Shown here in pieces: positions 8,236-17,611 of a stretch of DNA of 64,000 nt (the stretch's first letter is position 1; each line of letters opens with the position of its first letter). The notes beneath the pieces were generated by a model that ran no database searches, had not been told where the DNA came from, and worked only from the letters and a program-made list of their open reading frames with translations. The position numbers and the translations under genes are program-made. The DNA is from JBKHYJ01 sp046565505 (GTDB lineage: Bacteria; Acidobacteriota; Blastocatellia; UBA7656), in the NCBI GenBank assembly GCA_046565505.1, contig JBKHYJ010000053.1, positions 1-64,000 on the forward strand, written 5' to 3'.

Positions 8236-9768
8236 TCACTGGCTGATTGCGCCCGCAGGGCCGGCGGCCGGTTCCACGGTAGGGTCGTCGGTAAGCTCGT
8301 ACCGCTCGACGGTCCCGCGCCACCCCCGCGGCGCCCGGAACTTGAATATAGCTTCGTCGCGCCCTAAGACGTTCTGCCATTCGCGCGCGTTCGTCAGCAC
8401 GCGGCATCGCTCGACGTTGAAATCAGGAATCCAATCGCGCATCTGCTCAACCGCATTCCTGTAGAGCGCGATGCGGGCAGGGTCGAAGCCCATCAGCCGA
8501 GTCCCCACCCAGTCAACGGCGAGCGGGTTCAGCCCGGCCAGCACCACGCCTGAGTGGTAAGCGTCCGGGTGCAGCGGGCCTTCGCCCTCGCCCCCGACCA
8601 CGCCATCTATCACAGAGAAGTAGCAACGCTGAGGCTCCCGCCGCAACCTCCCTTCGCGGTCCGCGAACATCAATATTCGATTCAAGTCCAGCACCATTCG
8701 CCAGGCGGTGTCGTTCCCATGCCAGTTGCCATACGTGGCCGCCGGCCGCGCCCCGGCCCCGCTAACACGGTCGTAGACTTTCCGAAACGCTCTCCAAATC
8801 AAGAATGGGTACTTGCCCGCCTGCCAGCTCGTGCCCAGCAATAAGTCCGTCAGCCTCCGCTCCGCCCTGTCTTCCCACCGGGGCTCGGCGAACTCGTCGC
8901 CGCCTTCGCGCGGGGAGCCCGTGCGGTAATGAGCCAGGTGATTTTTATCCGCGTTGATCCCGACCATGTTTTTCAGGTTCAGCGTCGTTCCGACTTTGCG
9001 ATGCACCTTGAGCTTGGGCACGGAGATGACCACGTCGCTGGCGAGCGCGGCATGCGCGATCACGTATTCATGGCGATGATTCTTGTGCGCGGTGACCGTC
9101 TGGCTGCGGCAGTAATCGGCCCCATAAAGGCGCGTGCTGTCAATCGCCTCCATGAAACTGTCGCGGCCTACGCTCACATGGACAGGTGGGGCGGCCCCAT
9201 CGAGCCGCTTGCGCTCCCACACTATGCCATACCTGTAAAAGGCCTGCTCTTGCCTGAAGTCGAGCGCACTGAATTTTATGCCGCGCGCCTCGCAGGCTTC
9301 ACTAAGAAAGGTGACCAGCCCATCCATGCCCGACCGGCCGTAGAGCGCGGCGAGGTCACAGTTCATCTGCGGGGCGTCCCCGACGATGATTTCGCCTTCG
9401 CCTCGTAAGGCTATCATCACGTAATCGGCCACCGCCCTGATGACTGAAGGGTGAGTGACGACCGCCTCAAGCGGGCCGCCCCCGGCGTTGAAGTGCAGGA
9501 CGAAATTCGGCTTTATTAAAACTCGCTGGCCCCTTGAAATGAGACCCCCGAGCGGGTTCCACGCCGGGCGGCCGAAATTAGGCCCGTCCATGCCTAGCAG
9601 CCGAAAGGCCTCGCGCACCATCGGGTACACGGCGTTGGATGCGTCAACCTTGCCGCCGCCATGCGGGTATTCCGCGTAAGCCTCGGGCGGGTGGAATGGG
9701 GCCTCGGCCGGGTATCGACTCGCGCCCGAAACCAGCGCCACGTTCACGTCGCTAAGAAGATGTTTCAA
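8236..9768 (-). CDS. DUF362 domain-containing protein
   Basis: 510 residues from a TTG overlapping the end of the upstream CapK-like gene by 17 bp. A GTG a few codons inside is also possible. The DUF362 hallmark VLIKPNFV is followed by HPSVIRAVADYV and, later, KLKVHRKVGTTLNLKNMVGIN. The family was first noticed as ferredoxin-associated, but I see no Cys-rich cluster here. It is the last gene of the polysaccharide locus, and the overlap implies translational coupling with the CapK-like enzyme. The role in glycan synthesis is inferred from context only. Confidence 0.8.
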   Translation of the reverse strand: MKHLLSDVNVALVSGASRYPAEAPFHPPEAYAEYPHGGGKVDASNAVYPMVREAFRLLGMDGPNFGRPAWNPLGGLISRGQRVLIKPNFVLHFNAGGGPLEAVVTHPSVIRAVADYVMIALRGEGEIIVGDAPQMNCDLAALYGRSGMDGLVTFLSEACEARGIKFSALDFRQEQAFYRYGIVWERKRLDGAAPPVHVSVGRDSFMEAIDSTRLYGADYCRSQTVTAHKNHRHEYVIAHAALASDVVISVPKLKVHRKVGTTLNLKNMVGINADKNHLAHYRTGSPREGGDEFAEPRWEDRAERRLTDLLLGTSWQAGKYPFLIWRAFRKVYDRVSGAGARPAATYGNWHGNDTAWRMVLDLNRILMFADREGRLRREPQRCYFSVIDGVVGGEGEGPLHPDAYHSGVVLAGLNPLAVDWVGTRLMGFDPARIALYRNAVEQMRDWIPDFNVERCRVLTNAREWQNVLGRDEAIFKFRAPRGWRGTVERYELTDDPTVEPAAGPAGAISQ

Positions 9769-11152
9769 GTCGGGCCTCGTCGGCCGCCGCGCGCGGCATC
9801 TCCAATTCCTGAATTATGAAGCGGAATTTCCCGCGCGGCGAAAGCGGGATCTCTTCCGTGAAGCTCAGCGAGATTTCCATCGTGTCGCCCATCTTTTCTT
9901 CGAGGGCGGCGAGTATCCGCCGGCTGTCGCGCTCCGTGTAGTCGGGCCCGGGCTTTATGCGCAGCTCGACCTTGCCGCGCTCGCGCTGGTGAAACTGCAA
10001 CTGCTGTACGCGGTCGAAAGCCTCGTCATGCACGTTGAGCGCGGTCATCGAAATCAGGTTGTCCAGCCTGCCGACGAGCATCTCCTGGTGCCAGCGGCCC
10101 CGAGTCTCTTTGAGCAACCTGTAATTGCGCCCGCACGCGCAGGACCGCCCGCCCGTCACGGCCCAGTCGTCCGTGCGGTAGCGTATGAGCGGCATGGCAA
10201 AATTATCGAGCGTGGTCCCGACAAGCTCGCCCATCTCGCCCGGCCGGGCTGCCTCCGAGCCGTCTTCTTTTATCACCTCCGCCACGCCGTACTCCGGGAA
10301 TATGTGGTAGTCGTTGCTCGATTCGCACTCGCCGGCCAGGATCAAGTCTTCGGTGTGGCCGTACCAGGAAAACAGGCGCGCGCCGAAGAACGACTCGATG
10401 AATTCCCTCTGGCCCGCGTAGAGGTTTTCGGAGGAGGCGAGTATGGCCCGGAAGCGGGGCGGCTCTAACCGCAGCTCCTTCAGGTGTCGCGCGAAGTCTA
10501 TGATGGCGGACGGGTAGGAATGCAGGTAAGGGAGCTTTTTCTCGCGCATCACGCGCGCGTACTCCGACACGTTCTCGGGCGTCATGTGAAAATTAGAGAA
10601 CGCGTACCCTCGCTCCGAAGCCTCGTAACGCCAGTGGCGCTTATTGTTGACGGGCCAGCCCCTCAGGATGGCGCGCCTGTCCGTGTAATGAAACCCCACC
10701 CGCGCCCACTGCGCCAGCATGAAGGCCCACTCGCGCCCGCCCGCGTGCCTGAAGTTGTAGACGGCCAGCGGTGTGCCGGTAGAGCCGCCGGTCGTGAAGT
10801 AGAGCATGTCGGCCGGGTCGATGTTTTCCGCGAGGAACTCCCTCATGTTCGCGCGCACCGTCTCTTTGTCGAGCAGCGGGAGCGCGCGCAGGTCGCCCGC
10901 GTCGCGCACGCCCGCCGGGTCGAAGCCCAGGTCGCGAAACAGCCGCCTGTAGTAAGGGACGTTCCTCTGGCAGTGGCGAAGCATCGCCTTGAGCTTCGAG
11001 ATTTGAAACTCCGCCAGCCGGTCTTCGCCCCAGTGCTGGGACTGTTCGAGCAGCTTGAACGTAGGGTAGAACTGCGGGCCGTAACAGAATCTCGACGGGA
11101 GCCGGTAATAGACCGGCTTCAACATGGTTTTCAGCGCGCCTTTTATGCTCAT
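9752..11152 (-). CDS. Phenylacetate-CoA ligase/CapK-like adenylate-forming enzyme
   Basis: 466 residues, typical of CapK/PaaK-like members of the ANL superfamily. The P-loop-like YFTTGGSTGTPL is followed by the WYGHTE motif and by IRYRTDDWAV. A C-terminal domain includes LSPRGKFRFI. A cysteine-rich 'GRSCACGRNYR' segment resembles the zinc-binding loop of this group. These enzymes activate a carboxylate with ATP, and in capsule and EPS loci they are thought to modify glycans or act on acyl groups. It is cotranscribed with the DUF362 gene (17-bp overlap). Confidence 0.85.
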   Translation of the reverse strand: MSIKGALKTMLKPVYYRLPSRFCYGPQFYPTFKLLEQSQHWGEDRLAEFQISKLKAMLRHCQRNVPYYRRLFRDLGFDPAGVRDAGDLRALPLLDKETVRANMREFLAENIDPADMLYFTTGGSTGTPLAVYNFRHAGGREWAFMLAQWARVGFHYTDRRAILRGWPVNNKRHWRYEASERGYAFSNFHMTPENVSEYARVMREKKLPYLHSYPSAIIDFARHLKELRLEPPRFRAILASSENLYAGQREFIESFFGARLFSWYGHTEDLILAGECESSNDYHIFPEYGVAEVIKEDGSEAARPGEMGELVGTTLDNFAMPLIRYRTDDWAVTGGRSCACGRNYRLLKETRGRWHQEMLVGRLDNLISMTALNVHDEAFDRVQQLQFHQRERGKVELRIKPGPDYTERDSRRILAALEEKMGDTMEISLSFTEEIPLSPRGKFRFIIQELEMPRAAADEARLETSS

Positions 11153-11257
11153 CTAATTCCGGTTCTGCATCACCCGCCTGGCTCGGGCTGCGCCTCCCCC
11201 ACCCCGCACACAAAGGCTATACGCATGCCCGGCGGGAGTCAAAGCGGGCGGCGGAGC

Positions 11258-13636
11258 TCAGGCCCCCGCCGGCTGTTCGATTGCACGCTCTGTGACCACC
11301 TTTTCGCCGCTGGCGCGGGGGCGAGTGATGAAGAAGATGGCGACGAGGTAAAGCGCCGCGCCGACGACCAACGCCTGGTTGAAGCCCGTCAGGACCGCGA
11401 TGACCAGCGCGCCTACAGAGCCCATCACGGATGTCGCGCCGTTGACGCCCCACGCCCACGGGATGATCTCTGGCGCGTCGCGCGCGAGCAAGCGTATGCC
11501 TATAGGCATGGGCATCCCCATTAACACCGCGAGCGGGGCCATCAGTACGACCGCTATCACTATGCGGATCTCGCGGGCCAGGTGCACCAGGCCATAAAAT
11601 ATCGGCGGCAACACCAGGATGTAAATTAAGACGACCGCCACGATCACGACGAGCAGTCTCATGGCCGCCGCCCTGAGTCGCTCCTGGCGGAAGCGCCCGC
11701 TCAAGTAGCTGCCTGCCGCGCTGAAGGTGAGGAGCGAAAACAGCACGACCGCGAGCGAGTACACGGGGTGGCCGAGAAAGAGTATGAACTTCTGTATCAT
11801 CGCCACCTCCACGATGATGAAGCCCGCCCCCAGGCATGCGAAATAGAGCAGGTAGGAGAGCTTCGACAGCGGCGAGCCCGCTCGGAAGGCCCGGCGGCGT
11901 ACGAGCAACAGCGGACCTATGATGAAGAGCAGCACCAGCGCCGCGGTGATGCCGAAGAGCGCGAACAGCACGAACGTGCCCAGGTTCGTCTTCTGCCACT
12001 CGCCGCCTATCTCGAACACGCGGCCGAGGTTCGCGAGCCGGATCGAATTGAAGAAGAACGGATTATTGTCGCGCGAAGGCTCTACGTTCGTCTCGAACGT
12101 ATCCCACACGTCCGCGGGGTCTGCCGCCTCCATCATCCGCGTGAACACGTTCGCCGGGCGCGTGAGCGGCGTGTACAACAACACGAAATTGCTCTCGGCC
12201 GCCTTCGCCTCGACGGCCCGCACTTCTTCGTCCGTGAATTCGCTCTTCTTGAACATGAAAGTGGCGGGCCCGCGGCCCCACGGCATCTCGGCTTCGCGCA
12301 CGAGCATGACGTGCCGCGCGGGGTTGGCGATCCCTAGCTCCGCCATCATTGCCCGCGTCAGCGAGACGAGTCGCAGCGTCTGGTCCGGCGGCTCGAAGTA
12401 CCAGCGGGTCATCGTCAACACGCCATCGTCCGTGAGGTGCGTGGCGTAATCTTTGAACGCCTCGACGGTGTAGAGGTTGTTCTCGCTCAAAGAGAATGCG
12501 CCGGCCGCCGTCGCCGCCCAGGTGTCTACGAGCGTCGCCTGTATGATGTCGTAACGGTCCCCGGAGCTGCGGATGAAGCTCCGCCCCTCGTCCACGACCA
12601 GGCGCACGTCCGGCTGCTGGTATATGGAGCCTGAGTAAGTCTTGAACGGCTCTGACGACATCACGTCCTCGGCGATGATCGGGTTGATCTCGACGGCGGT
12701 GATGTGTTTCTGGCCGAACACGCGCGCGGTCAAAACGTCTATGCCGCCGCCGGGCCCGATCACCAGAACCTCGGCGTCGTGCTTGATCTCGTGGACCAGC
12801 GCGGTCAACCCCTGGCGCAGGTACTGGTGAAGCTCCAGCTTGTCCGCGTCCTTGACCATGCCGGTCGCGGCGTCGGCGTCGATTTTGATCTCGACCCCGC
12901 CGCTCAAGTCCCCTTCGACCGTGATGCGCGAGAACGAGTTCCACCTGGAAAAGAGCACGCCCGTCTCGGCGTTTCCTTTGGCCTGGCGCACGTCTATGAG
13001 GCGCGTGGCCGTGTTGATGGCGACGGCCGCCAGCAGCGCCGAAGCGAGCAGTAGCGAACACGTCCTGTAGGCGCGGCCGCCGCCCCCCGCCGTGCTGAAG
13101 AGCAGCGCGCCGGCCGCGCCCATCGCGGAGACGAGCAGCACCGTGTTTATCGCCCCGATGAGGTTCAGCACAGGTATCAGCAGCAGGCACCCGAGCGCCG
13201 CGCCCGCGAGGTCGAACAGGTATAGCCTGCTGATCTCTTTCGCGTACCTCGTGATGGCGAGCGTCACGACGCACCCGGCGAAGAAGAAGGGAAGGGCCGT
13301 GGCGGCGTAAATCTCCGTCAGGCGGTAATAGTTCTCCGCCGTGGTCTCGAGCGTGAGCGGCACGCTGAGTATCACGTAGAGGGCGAACAGCGTGCTGAGC
13401 GAGAACAGTATGGCCGCGAGGCTCAGCCGCCTGCCCGTGCCGTCCGGGTCGATCTTGCTCTGAAAGACGTAAATGAACACGCCGCTCGCGCCCGAGCCGA
13501 ACAGCGCGAGCGAAATAGCCATGAAGGCGTAGTGATAATACATCGTCGCTGAAAACAGGCGCGTGAGCGACAGCTCTAGCATCAGAACAGACATCGTCAC
13601 CAGCGCCACCGCCCAAAACACTCTCTTCCGGCTCAT
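11258..13636 (-). CDS. Membrane-embedded spermidine-synthase-like protein
   Basis: 792 residues, beginning MSRKRVFW. The N-terminal ~220 residues carry about six TM helices. A Rossmann methyltransferase/spermidine-synthase-like domain follows (about 230-500) with VLVIGPGGGID, AVEINP and VVDEGRSF. The C-terminal ~250 residues carry another six or so TM helices. This architecture is common in uncharacterised 'fused MFS/spermidine synthase' proteins. There is no evidence that it makes polyamines. It lies inside the polysaccharide locus, 10 bp downstream of a glycosyltransferase, so a role in envelope glycan modification is plausible. Confidence 0.8.
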   Translation of the reverse strand: MSRKRVFWAVALVTMSVLMLELSLTRLFSATMYYHYAFMAISLALFGSGASGVFIYVFQSKIDPDGTGRRLSLAAILFSLSTLFALYVILSVPLTLETTAENYYRLTEIYAATALPFFFAGCVVTLAITRYAKEISRLYLFDLAGAALGCLLLIPVLNLIGAINTVLLVSAMGAAGALLFSTAGGGGRAYRTCSLLLASALLAAVAINTATRLIDVRQAKGNAETGVLFSRWNSFSRITVEGDLSGGVEIKIDADAATGMVKDADKLELHQYLRQGLTALVHEIKHDAEVLVIGPGGGIDVLTARVFGQKHITAVEINPIIAEDVMSSEPFKTYSGSIYQQPDVRLVVDEGRSFIRSSGDRYDIIQATLVDTWAATAAGAFSLSENNLYTVEAFKDYATHLTDDGVLTMTRWYFEPPDQTLRLVSLTRAMMAELGIANPARHVMLVREAEMPWGRGPATFMFKKSEFTDEEVRAVEAKAAESNFVLLYTPLTRPANVFTRMMEAADPADVWDTFETNVEPSRDNNPFFFNSIRLANLGRVFEIGGEWQKTNLGTFVLFALFGITAALVLLFIIGPLLLVRRRAFRAGSPLSKLSYLLYFACLGAGFIIVEVAMIQKFILFLGHPVYSLAVVLFSLLTFSAAGSYLSGRFRQERLRAAAMRLLVVIVAVVLIYILVLPPIFYGLVHLAREIRIVIAVVLMAPLAVLMGMPMPIGIRLLARDAPEIIPWAWGVNGATSVMGSVGALVIAVLTGFNQALVVGAALYLVAIFFITRPRASGEKVVTERAIEQPAGA

Positions 13637-13646
13637 TCAATGGCTC

Positions 13647-14828
13647 CTACAGTAATCTCTCAATGTCTCTGCCGACTTCTTCCGCGCGCGCGTCCCAGGT
13701 CGAACGCTTCACCGCCCGCTGGCGCGCCTCGCGGCGGCCAGCCGTGTCCCGCCCGAGCGCGTCTTCGACCCGCAGGATGAAGTCGTCGTAGCCGCGCGAA
13801 ATGCGCAGTATACCATCCAGCCGTTCGTATTCGTAAAGCGGCGTGATGACGACGGGCTTCCCCGTGGCGAGGTACTCGCGCACCTTTATCGCGCTGCCAT
13901 AGCTGACGAACTCGTTGTCGGTCACCCAGGGCAGAACGCACACGTCGAACTGCGCGGCGTAACGCGGCATCTCCGCGTATGGCTTCGAGCCGAGGTAGTG
14001 CACGTTCGGCAGGTCCTCGATGGGCAGCCGCGCCGCTTTCAAGCCGAGAAATACCCAGTGCCAGTCCGGCCGCCGCCGGCTCACATGGCGGACCAGCTCT
14101 TGATCTATTAGCCAGGACTCTATCGCGCCGAAGTAGCCGAGGCGCGGGCGCGGCACGCGCGCTATGTCGTCGGGCGCGGCCCACTGCCGGGCGGTCGCCG
14201 AGGCGAAGTGATCGAAATCCACCGCCTGCTCAAGCAGCCTGGCTTTCGCGGCGATCTCAGGGCGGGCGGCGGTCTCTTCCTCAATCAGCTTGCGGCCCGA
14301 GTAGTATATGAGGTCCGCGCGCGCCAGCAAATCCGCGTGCATGTCGGCGATGACGTGACCCGACGTCCGGTGATCCATGCGGTTGGCGTCGTATTTGTCC
14401 GACACCTGGTAAATGAGCGCCCGCTCGCCGAGGCGGCCGACGACTTCGCGCGCCGTCGGGATCGCCACCCAGAGAATAGGGTTTCGGAAATCGAACGCGA
14501 CCATCAGCAGCTTGATTTGCGACAGGAGCAGCCGGCGGTTGAGCGCGCGGCCGGCGCGGCTTGAGTAGAACGGGAGCACGGGCGGGCTGACAACTATGAT
14601 GCCCTCTTCTGTGCGGCGCACGGCCTTCGCGTAGCTGCGCAGCTTGCGCTTTATTTTTCCGGCCAGGTCCGGGCTGGCCAGCGAGGGCAAGCCCATAGAG
14701 ATGGAATTGACAAACATCACCCGGTTGCCCGCGCGCGCGAGCCTGCGCATTATGTGGTTCTTAGAATGCGGGTGGTGATACCACCAGTCCTCGCCCGCGA
14801 AGCAGATTATGGATTGGTCGTGAATCAA
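13647..14828 (-). CDS. Glycosyltransferase (GT-B, family 1-like)
   Basis: 393 residues from a TTG overlapping the stop of the upstream glycosyltransferase (TTGA), which indicates translational coupling. The N-terminal domain starts IICFAGEDWWYHHPHSKNH, a segment typical of the teichuronic-acid/TuaH-like group. The C-terminal part has PRLGYFGAIESW, VHYLGSKPYAEMPRYAAQFDVCVLPW and the donor-binding region VREYLATGKPVV. It probably transfers a sugar from a nucleotide-sugar donor to a lipid-linked glycan on the cytoplasmic face. The substrate cannot be deduced. Confidence 0.85.
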   Translation of the reverse strand: MIHDQSIICFAGEDWWYHHPHSKNHIMRRLARAGNRVMFVNSISMGLPSLASPDLAGKIKRKLRSYAKAVRRTEEGIIVVSPPVLPFYSSRAGRALNRRLLLSQIKLLMVAFDFRNPILWVAIPTAREVVGRLGERALIYQVSDKYDANRMDHRTSGHVIADMHADLLARADLIYYSGRKLIEEETAARPEIAAKARLLEQAVDFDHFASATARQWAAPDDIARVPRPRLGYFGAIESWLIDQELVRHVSRRRPDWHWVFLGLKAARLPIEDLPNVHYLGSKPYAEMPRYAAQFDVCVLPWVTDNEFVSYGSAIKVREYLATGKPVVITPLYEYERLDGILRISRGYDDFILRVEDALGRDTAGRREARQRAVKRSTWDARAEEVGRDIERLL

Positions 14829-16504
14829 ATCGTCAGGCCCCGCGCCGCCCCGACCGACTTAAAGACTCTGGAGGCGTTGTGCCGCCAGGTGTAATGCTCT
14901 ATGACAGTGCGGCGCGCCTCGGCCCCGAGCCGCTCGCGCAACGCCTCGTCGCCGGCCAGCCTCTCTATGGCGCGGGCGAGCTCGCCGGCGTCGCCCGGCT
15001 CTACGAGCAGCCCGTTCTCGCCATCGATAATCACGTCGGCTATCTGCCCCAGCCGGCTCGCCACCACGGGCCGCGCCATCGCCATGTATTCAAATAGCTT
15101 CGTGGGCGAGCCGAAAAACTCGCTCCCATCACTCGCGGGGACGTGGGGCGATACGAGCACGTCGCAGGCGTCGAGGTAAGCCGCGACTTTGGCGTGCGCG
15201 ATCCGGCCCGTGAAGGTCGCGTATGCGCTGAGGCCGGCCGATTCCATGAGGCTTTCAGTTTCACTGCGCTGGTCCCCATCGCCGACGAAGATGAAATGGC
15301 ACCGCAGCGCCATGCTCACTTGCGCCGCCGCGCTTGCCAGGACATGCGTGCCATGCCAGGGCGCGAACGTGCCGAGAAACCCCACGACTACCCTCCCATC
15401 AATGCCTAGCTCAGAACGGATTTCGCGCCCGCCGCAACCGGGGCGAAATTCGCGAGTGTCAACGCCGTTGGGATTCATCACCACGCGCCCGGGGCCGACG
15501 CCATCGGCGATCAGCTTCCGACGCTCCACCTCCGACACGACGAATATCAAATCCGCCGCGCGCCTGTTCAATAGCTCGAACCGCCCCAGCAATCTCAACT
15601 GCCCGACCGGGTCCCAGTTCTTGCTCGCCCATACTTCAGAGCCGTTGTATTCGAGCGCCAGCGGGAGACCCGTCATAAGCGACATGGCCGCGCCTGTAAA
15701 ATTGAACCGGCTGTACCGCTGGTAGATGAAATCAACCGCCGCGCCGCGCCGCCTCTCGGCCGATACGTGTGCCAGGGCTACGGCCGTGAAGATGAGATTA
15801 TTCCAAAGCTCGAACAGGGCGCGCGTCACGCTCAGCGTCGGAGAGGGGCTTATGATCTTGGCCTGCGCGACGCCGCTGACTCCCACGTCCCCGCTCGCGA
15901 TAAACTTGACCCGATGACCGAGCGCGAGCGCGCCGCGCGTAAAGCCTCGCACATGGCTAGCCATGCCGCCCGCGGACCCCGCGCTCTGAGGCGTGGACGG
16001 GACGAGGGTCGCCCTGACAAAAAGGGCCGTCAAAGGCTCGCCCCCGCCGGCCGGCCCCCGCCCCGCGCCGCTTTGAATGGCCCGCACGACTCCCCTGAAA
16101 ACGAGCGCCGCGCCGAGCGCCTCCGTGAGCGCCCAACAGAGCGGGACCACCAGCCCGTAGCCGACTAATAGTTCCAGCGCCAGCCGCGGGCCATCGATGA
16201 TGAATGCCTCCGCGCGCGACCGCGTCACGCTGCGGCCGTTGCGGTCGGCAAATATTACGCGCCGCGCGCCGCTCAAGGCGGCAAATAAAATGATAGAGCC
16301 GCGCGCGCTTTGCACCGAAAGATCGGAAGTGAATACCGCGAAGGTGTCGGGCGCGAGTGAGCGGACGCGCGCGAGCGCCTCGCGCTTTGACCCCCATTTC
16401 AGATCGGCCTTGTTGATCGGCCGGACGGAGCGATCCGGCAAGTTGCGCCCTGCCCATTCGAGCGCGGCGTCCTTGTCACCTGATAAATCCAATAACAGTG
16501 TCAC
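14825..16504 (-). CDS. Glycosyltransferase family 4 with N-terminal extra domain
   Basis: 559 residues from the GTG at 16504 (MTLLLDLSGDKDAALEWAG). Longer in-frame starts would run into the preceding methyltransferase gene and have low-complexity codons. Residues ~180-555 are a standard GT4: GGMASHVRGFTRG, VVGFLGTFAPWHG, GDGDQR, and the E-x7-E region SPTKLFEYMAMARPVVAS. The first ~175 residues form a separate Rossmann-like domain (AVFTSDL, ARRVIFADRNG) ending in a hydrophobic stretch (about 125-160) that could anchor it to the membrane. I do not recognise that domain. The start is the main uncertainty. Confidence 0.75.
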   Translation of the reverse strand: MTLLLDLSGDKDAALEWAGRNLPDRSVRPINKADLKWGSKREALARVRSLAPDTFAVFTSDLSVQSARGSIILFAALSGARRVIFADRNGRSVTRSRAEAFIIDGPRLALELLVGYGLVVPLCWALTEALGAALVFRGVVRAIQSGAGRGPAGGGEPLTALFVRATLVPSTPQSAGSAGGMASHVRGFTRGALALGHRVKFIASGDVGVSGVAQAKIISPSPTLSVTRALFELWNNLIFTAVALAHVSAERRRGAAVDFIYQRYSRFNFTGAAMSLMTGLPLALEYNGSEVWASKNWDPVGQLRLLGRFELLNRRAADLIFVVSEVERRKLIADGVGPGRVVMNPNGVDTREFRPGCGGREIRSELGIDGRVVVGFLGTFAPWHGTHVLASAAAQVSMALRCHFIFVGDGDQRSETESLMESAGLSAYATFTGRIAHAKVAAYLDACDVLVSPHVPASDGSEFFGSPTKLFEYMAMARPVVASRLGQIADVIIDGENGLLVEPGDAGELARAIERLAGDEALRERLGAEARRTVIEHYTWRHNASRVFKSVGAARGLTI

Positions 16505-16736
16505 GCGAGCGCGGGCCCGCGAGCCTTCGTCATGAGCTTTGAGCGGGTCGTCAGCGCCCGCTCGGTCGCGCCCGCCGGCCCTCGCGGCGTAATGAGCATG
16601 GGGGGGGCTCGGGGCATGGCGCTCGCGGCCCGGCCCGCTCGCTGACTTACGCCGCGTGCGTCTTTCGCCTTCAGTTTGTGGCGAGCTTACGGACGGAGGG
16701 ACCAATCGCATACAGGCTTCTCTCGGGGGGGCGGTG
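16505..16736. other. Intergenic stretch inside the polysaccharide locus
   Basis: This is the largest gap in the locus if the GT4 starts at 16504. It is very GC-rich and includes a run of G residues near 16600. The frame of the GT4 stays open through most of it, but the predicted residues are low-complexity Arg/Ala/Gly. I see no clear promoter, terminator or RNA. A longer GT4 cannot be fully excluded. Confidence 0.3.
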
Positions 16737-17600
16737 TCACTTGGTTGCCGTGATGATGAGATTCCAGCCGAAATTTTGCGCGAGCCATCCGAAAACATTT
16801 TCGGGAAGGGCGCGCCCCAGCGGGCCGAGTTCTTTGCGCGTTAGCTGATTGACGCTGATCTTGCAATCGCTGAAGCGGTCGAACAGGCGGCGTGCCTCGG
16901 CACGCGTGTAGGCTTTGACTAGCGGCCGGCCGGCCGTCTCCGTGTACTCGACGTGACGGCTCATTATTTCCGACAGGCCCCCTTTGAGCAGCTCGCCTTT
17001 CAGCACCCCGCGTTTTAGCGCCAGCCCGCCCCAGTAGTATATGGACGAGCGGTGATAGATCATCACTACCGCACGGCCGCCGCGCCGCAGGACTCTGTGC
17101 GCCTCGCCGATTGCCCGCTCCGTGTCCGGCGTATGGTGAAGGACGCCGAATGAGTAAACCGCGTCGAAGCTCTCGTCGGGGAACCCGAGGCTCTCCGCAT
17201 CGCCGATTGCGAACTGCCCCGCGCACCCATAGACCTCGAAGCGGCGGCGCGCGATCTCGATGCCGCGCGGCGTCAGGTCAACGCCCGTCACGTGAGCGCC
17301 GCCGCGGGCGAATTGCAGCAGGTCCGTGCCCGTCCCGCAGCCGACTTCCAGCACGCGCTTGCCCCTGTAACGGTCAAACCCTATGACCTCCCTCATCCAC
17401 GGGGCGTAGTCGCGGTAACGATGCTCTTCTATCGCGTCGAAGTATTCGCGCGTGCCGAACTCATAACCGCGCGCCACATGTGCGCCGCAGGGGTTCTCGC
17501 CCCACTGCTCGCGCGCACGCTGCTTGTGCCGGTCTGACAGCCCCGGCCTCTGGGCTCTCAGGTCCGGGTAGCACTCTTTCTTTCCTTCTATGGCTTCCAT
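16737..17600 (-). CDS. SAM-dependent class I methyltransferase
   Basis: 287 residues from the ATG at 17600 (MEAIEGKKECYP), preceded by AGAGG at 5-nt spacing and 11 bp after the flippase stop. Motif I is VLEVGCGTGTDLLQFA; then come VTGVDLTPRGIEIA and the SFGVLHHTPDTE segment, typical of Methyltransf_11-type enzymes. The C-terminal ~90 residues (YYWGGLALKRGVLKGE, TRAEARRLFDRFSD) match small-molecule or sugar methyltransferases in polysaccharide loci. It probably methylates a glycan or lipid-linked intermediate. Confidence 0.85.
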   Translation of the reverse strand: MEAIEGKKECYPDLRAQRPGLSDRHKQRAREQWGENPCGAHVARGYEFGTREYFDAIEEHRYRDYAPWMREVIGFDRYRGKRVLEVGCGTGTDLLQFARGGAHVTGVDLTPRGIEIARRRFEVYGCAGQFAIGDAESLGFPDESFDAVYSFGVLHHTPDTERAIGEAHRVLRRGGRAVVMIYHRSSIYYWGGLALKRGVLKGELLKGGLSEIMSRHVEYTETAGRPLVKAYTRAEARRLFDRFSDCKISVNQLTRKELGPLGRALPENVFGWLAQNFGWNLIITATK

Positions 17601-17611
17601 CACACCTCTTC

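Noticed and set aside
12063..13640. 525-codon minus-strand frame overlapping the spermidine-synthase-like gene in another frame
   Set aside because: The translation is Arg/Gly/His-rich low complexity, while the other frame encodes an intact membrane protein with a Rossmann motif.
16505..16798. Longer form of the GT4 protein starting at 16798
   Set aside because: It would overlap the methyltransferase gene by ~60 bp, and the extra residues are low-complexity Arg/Ala/Gly.
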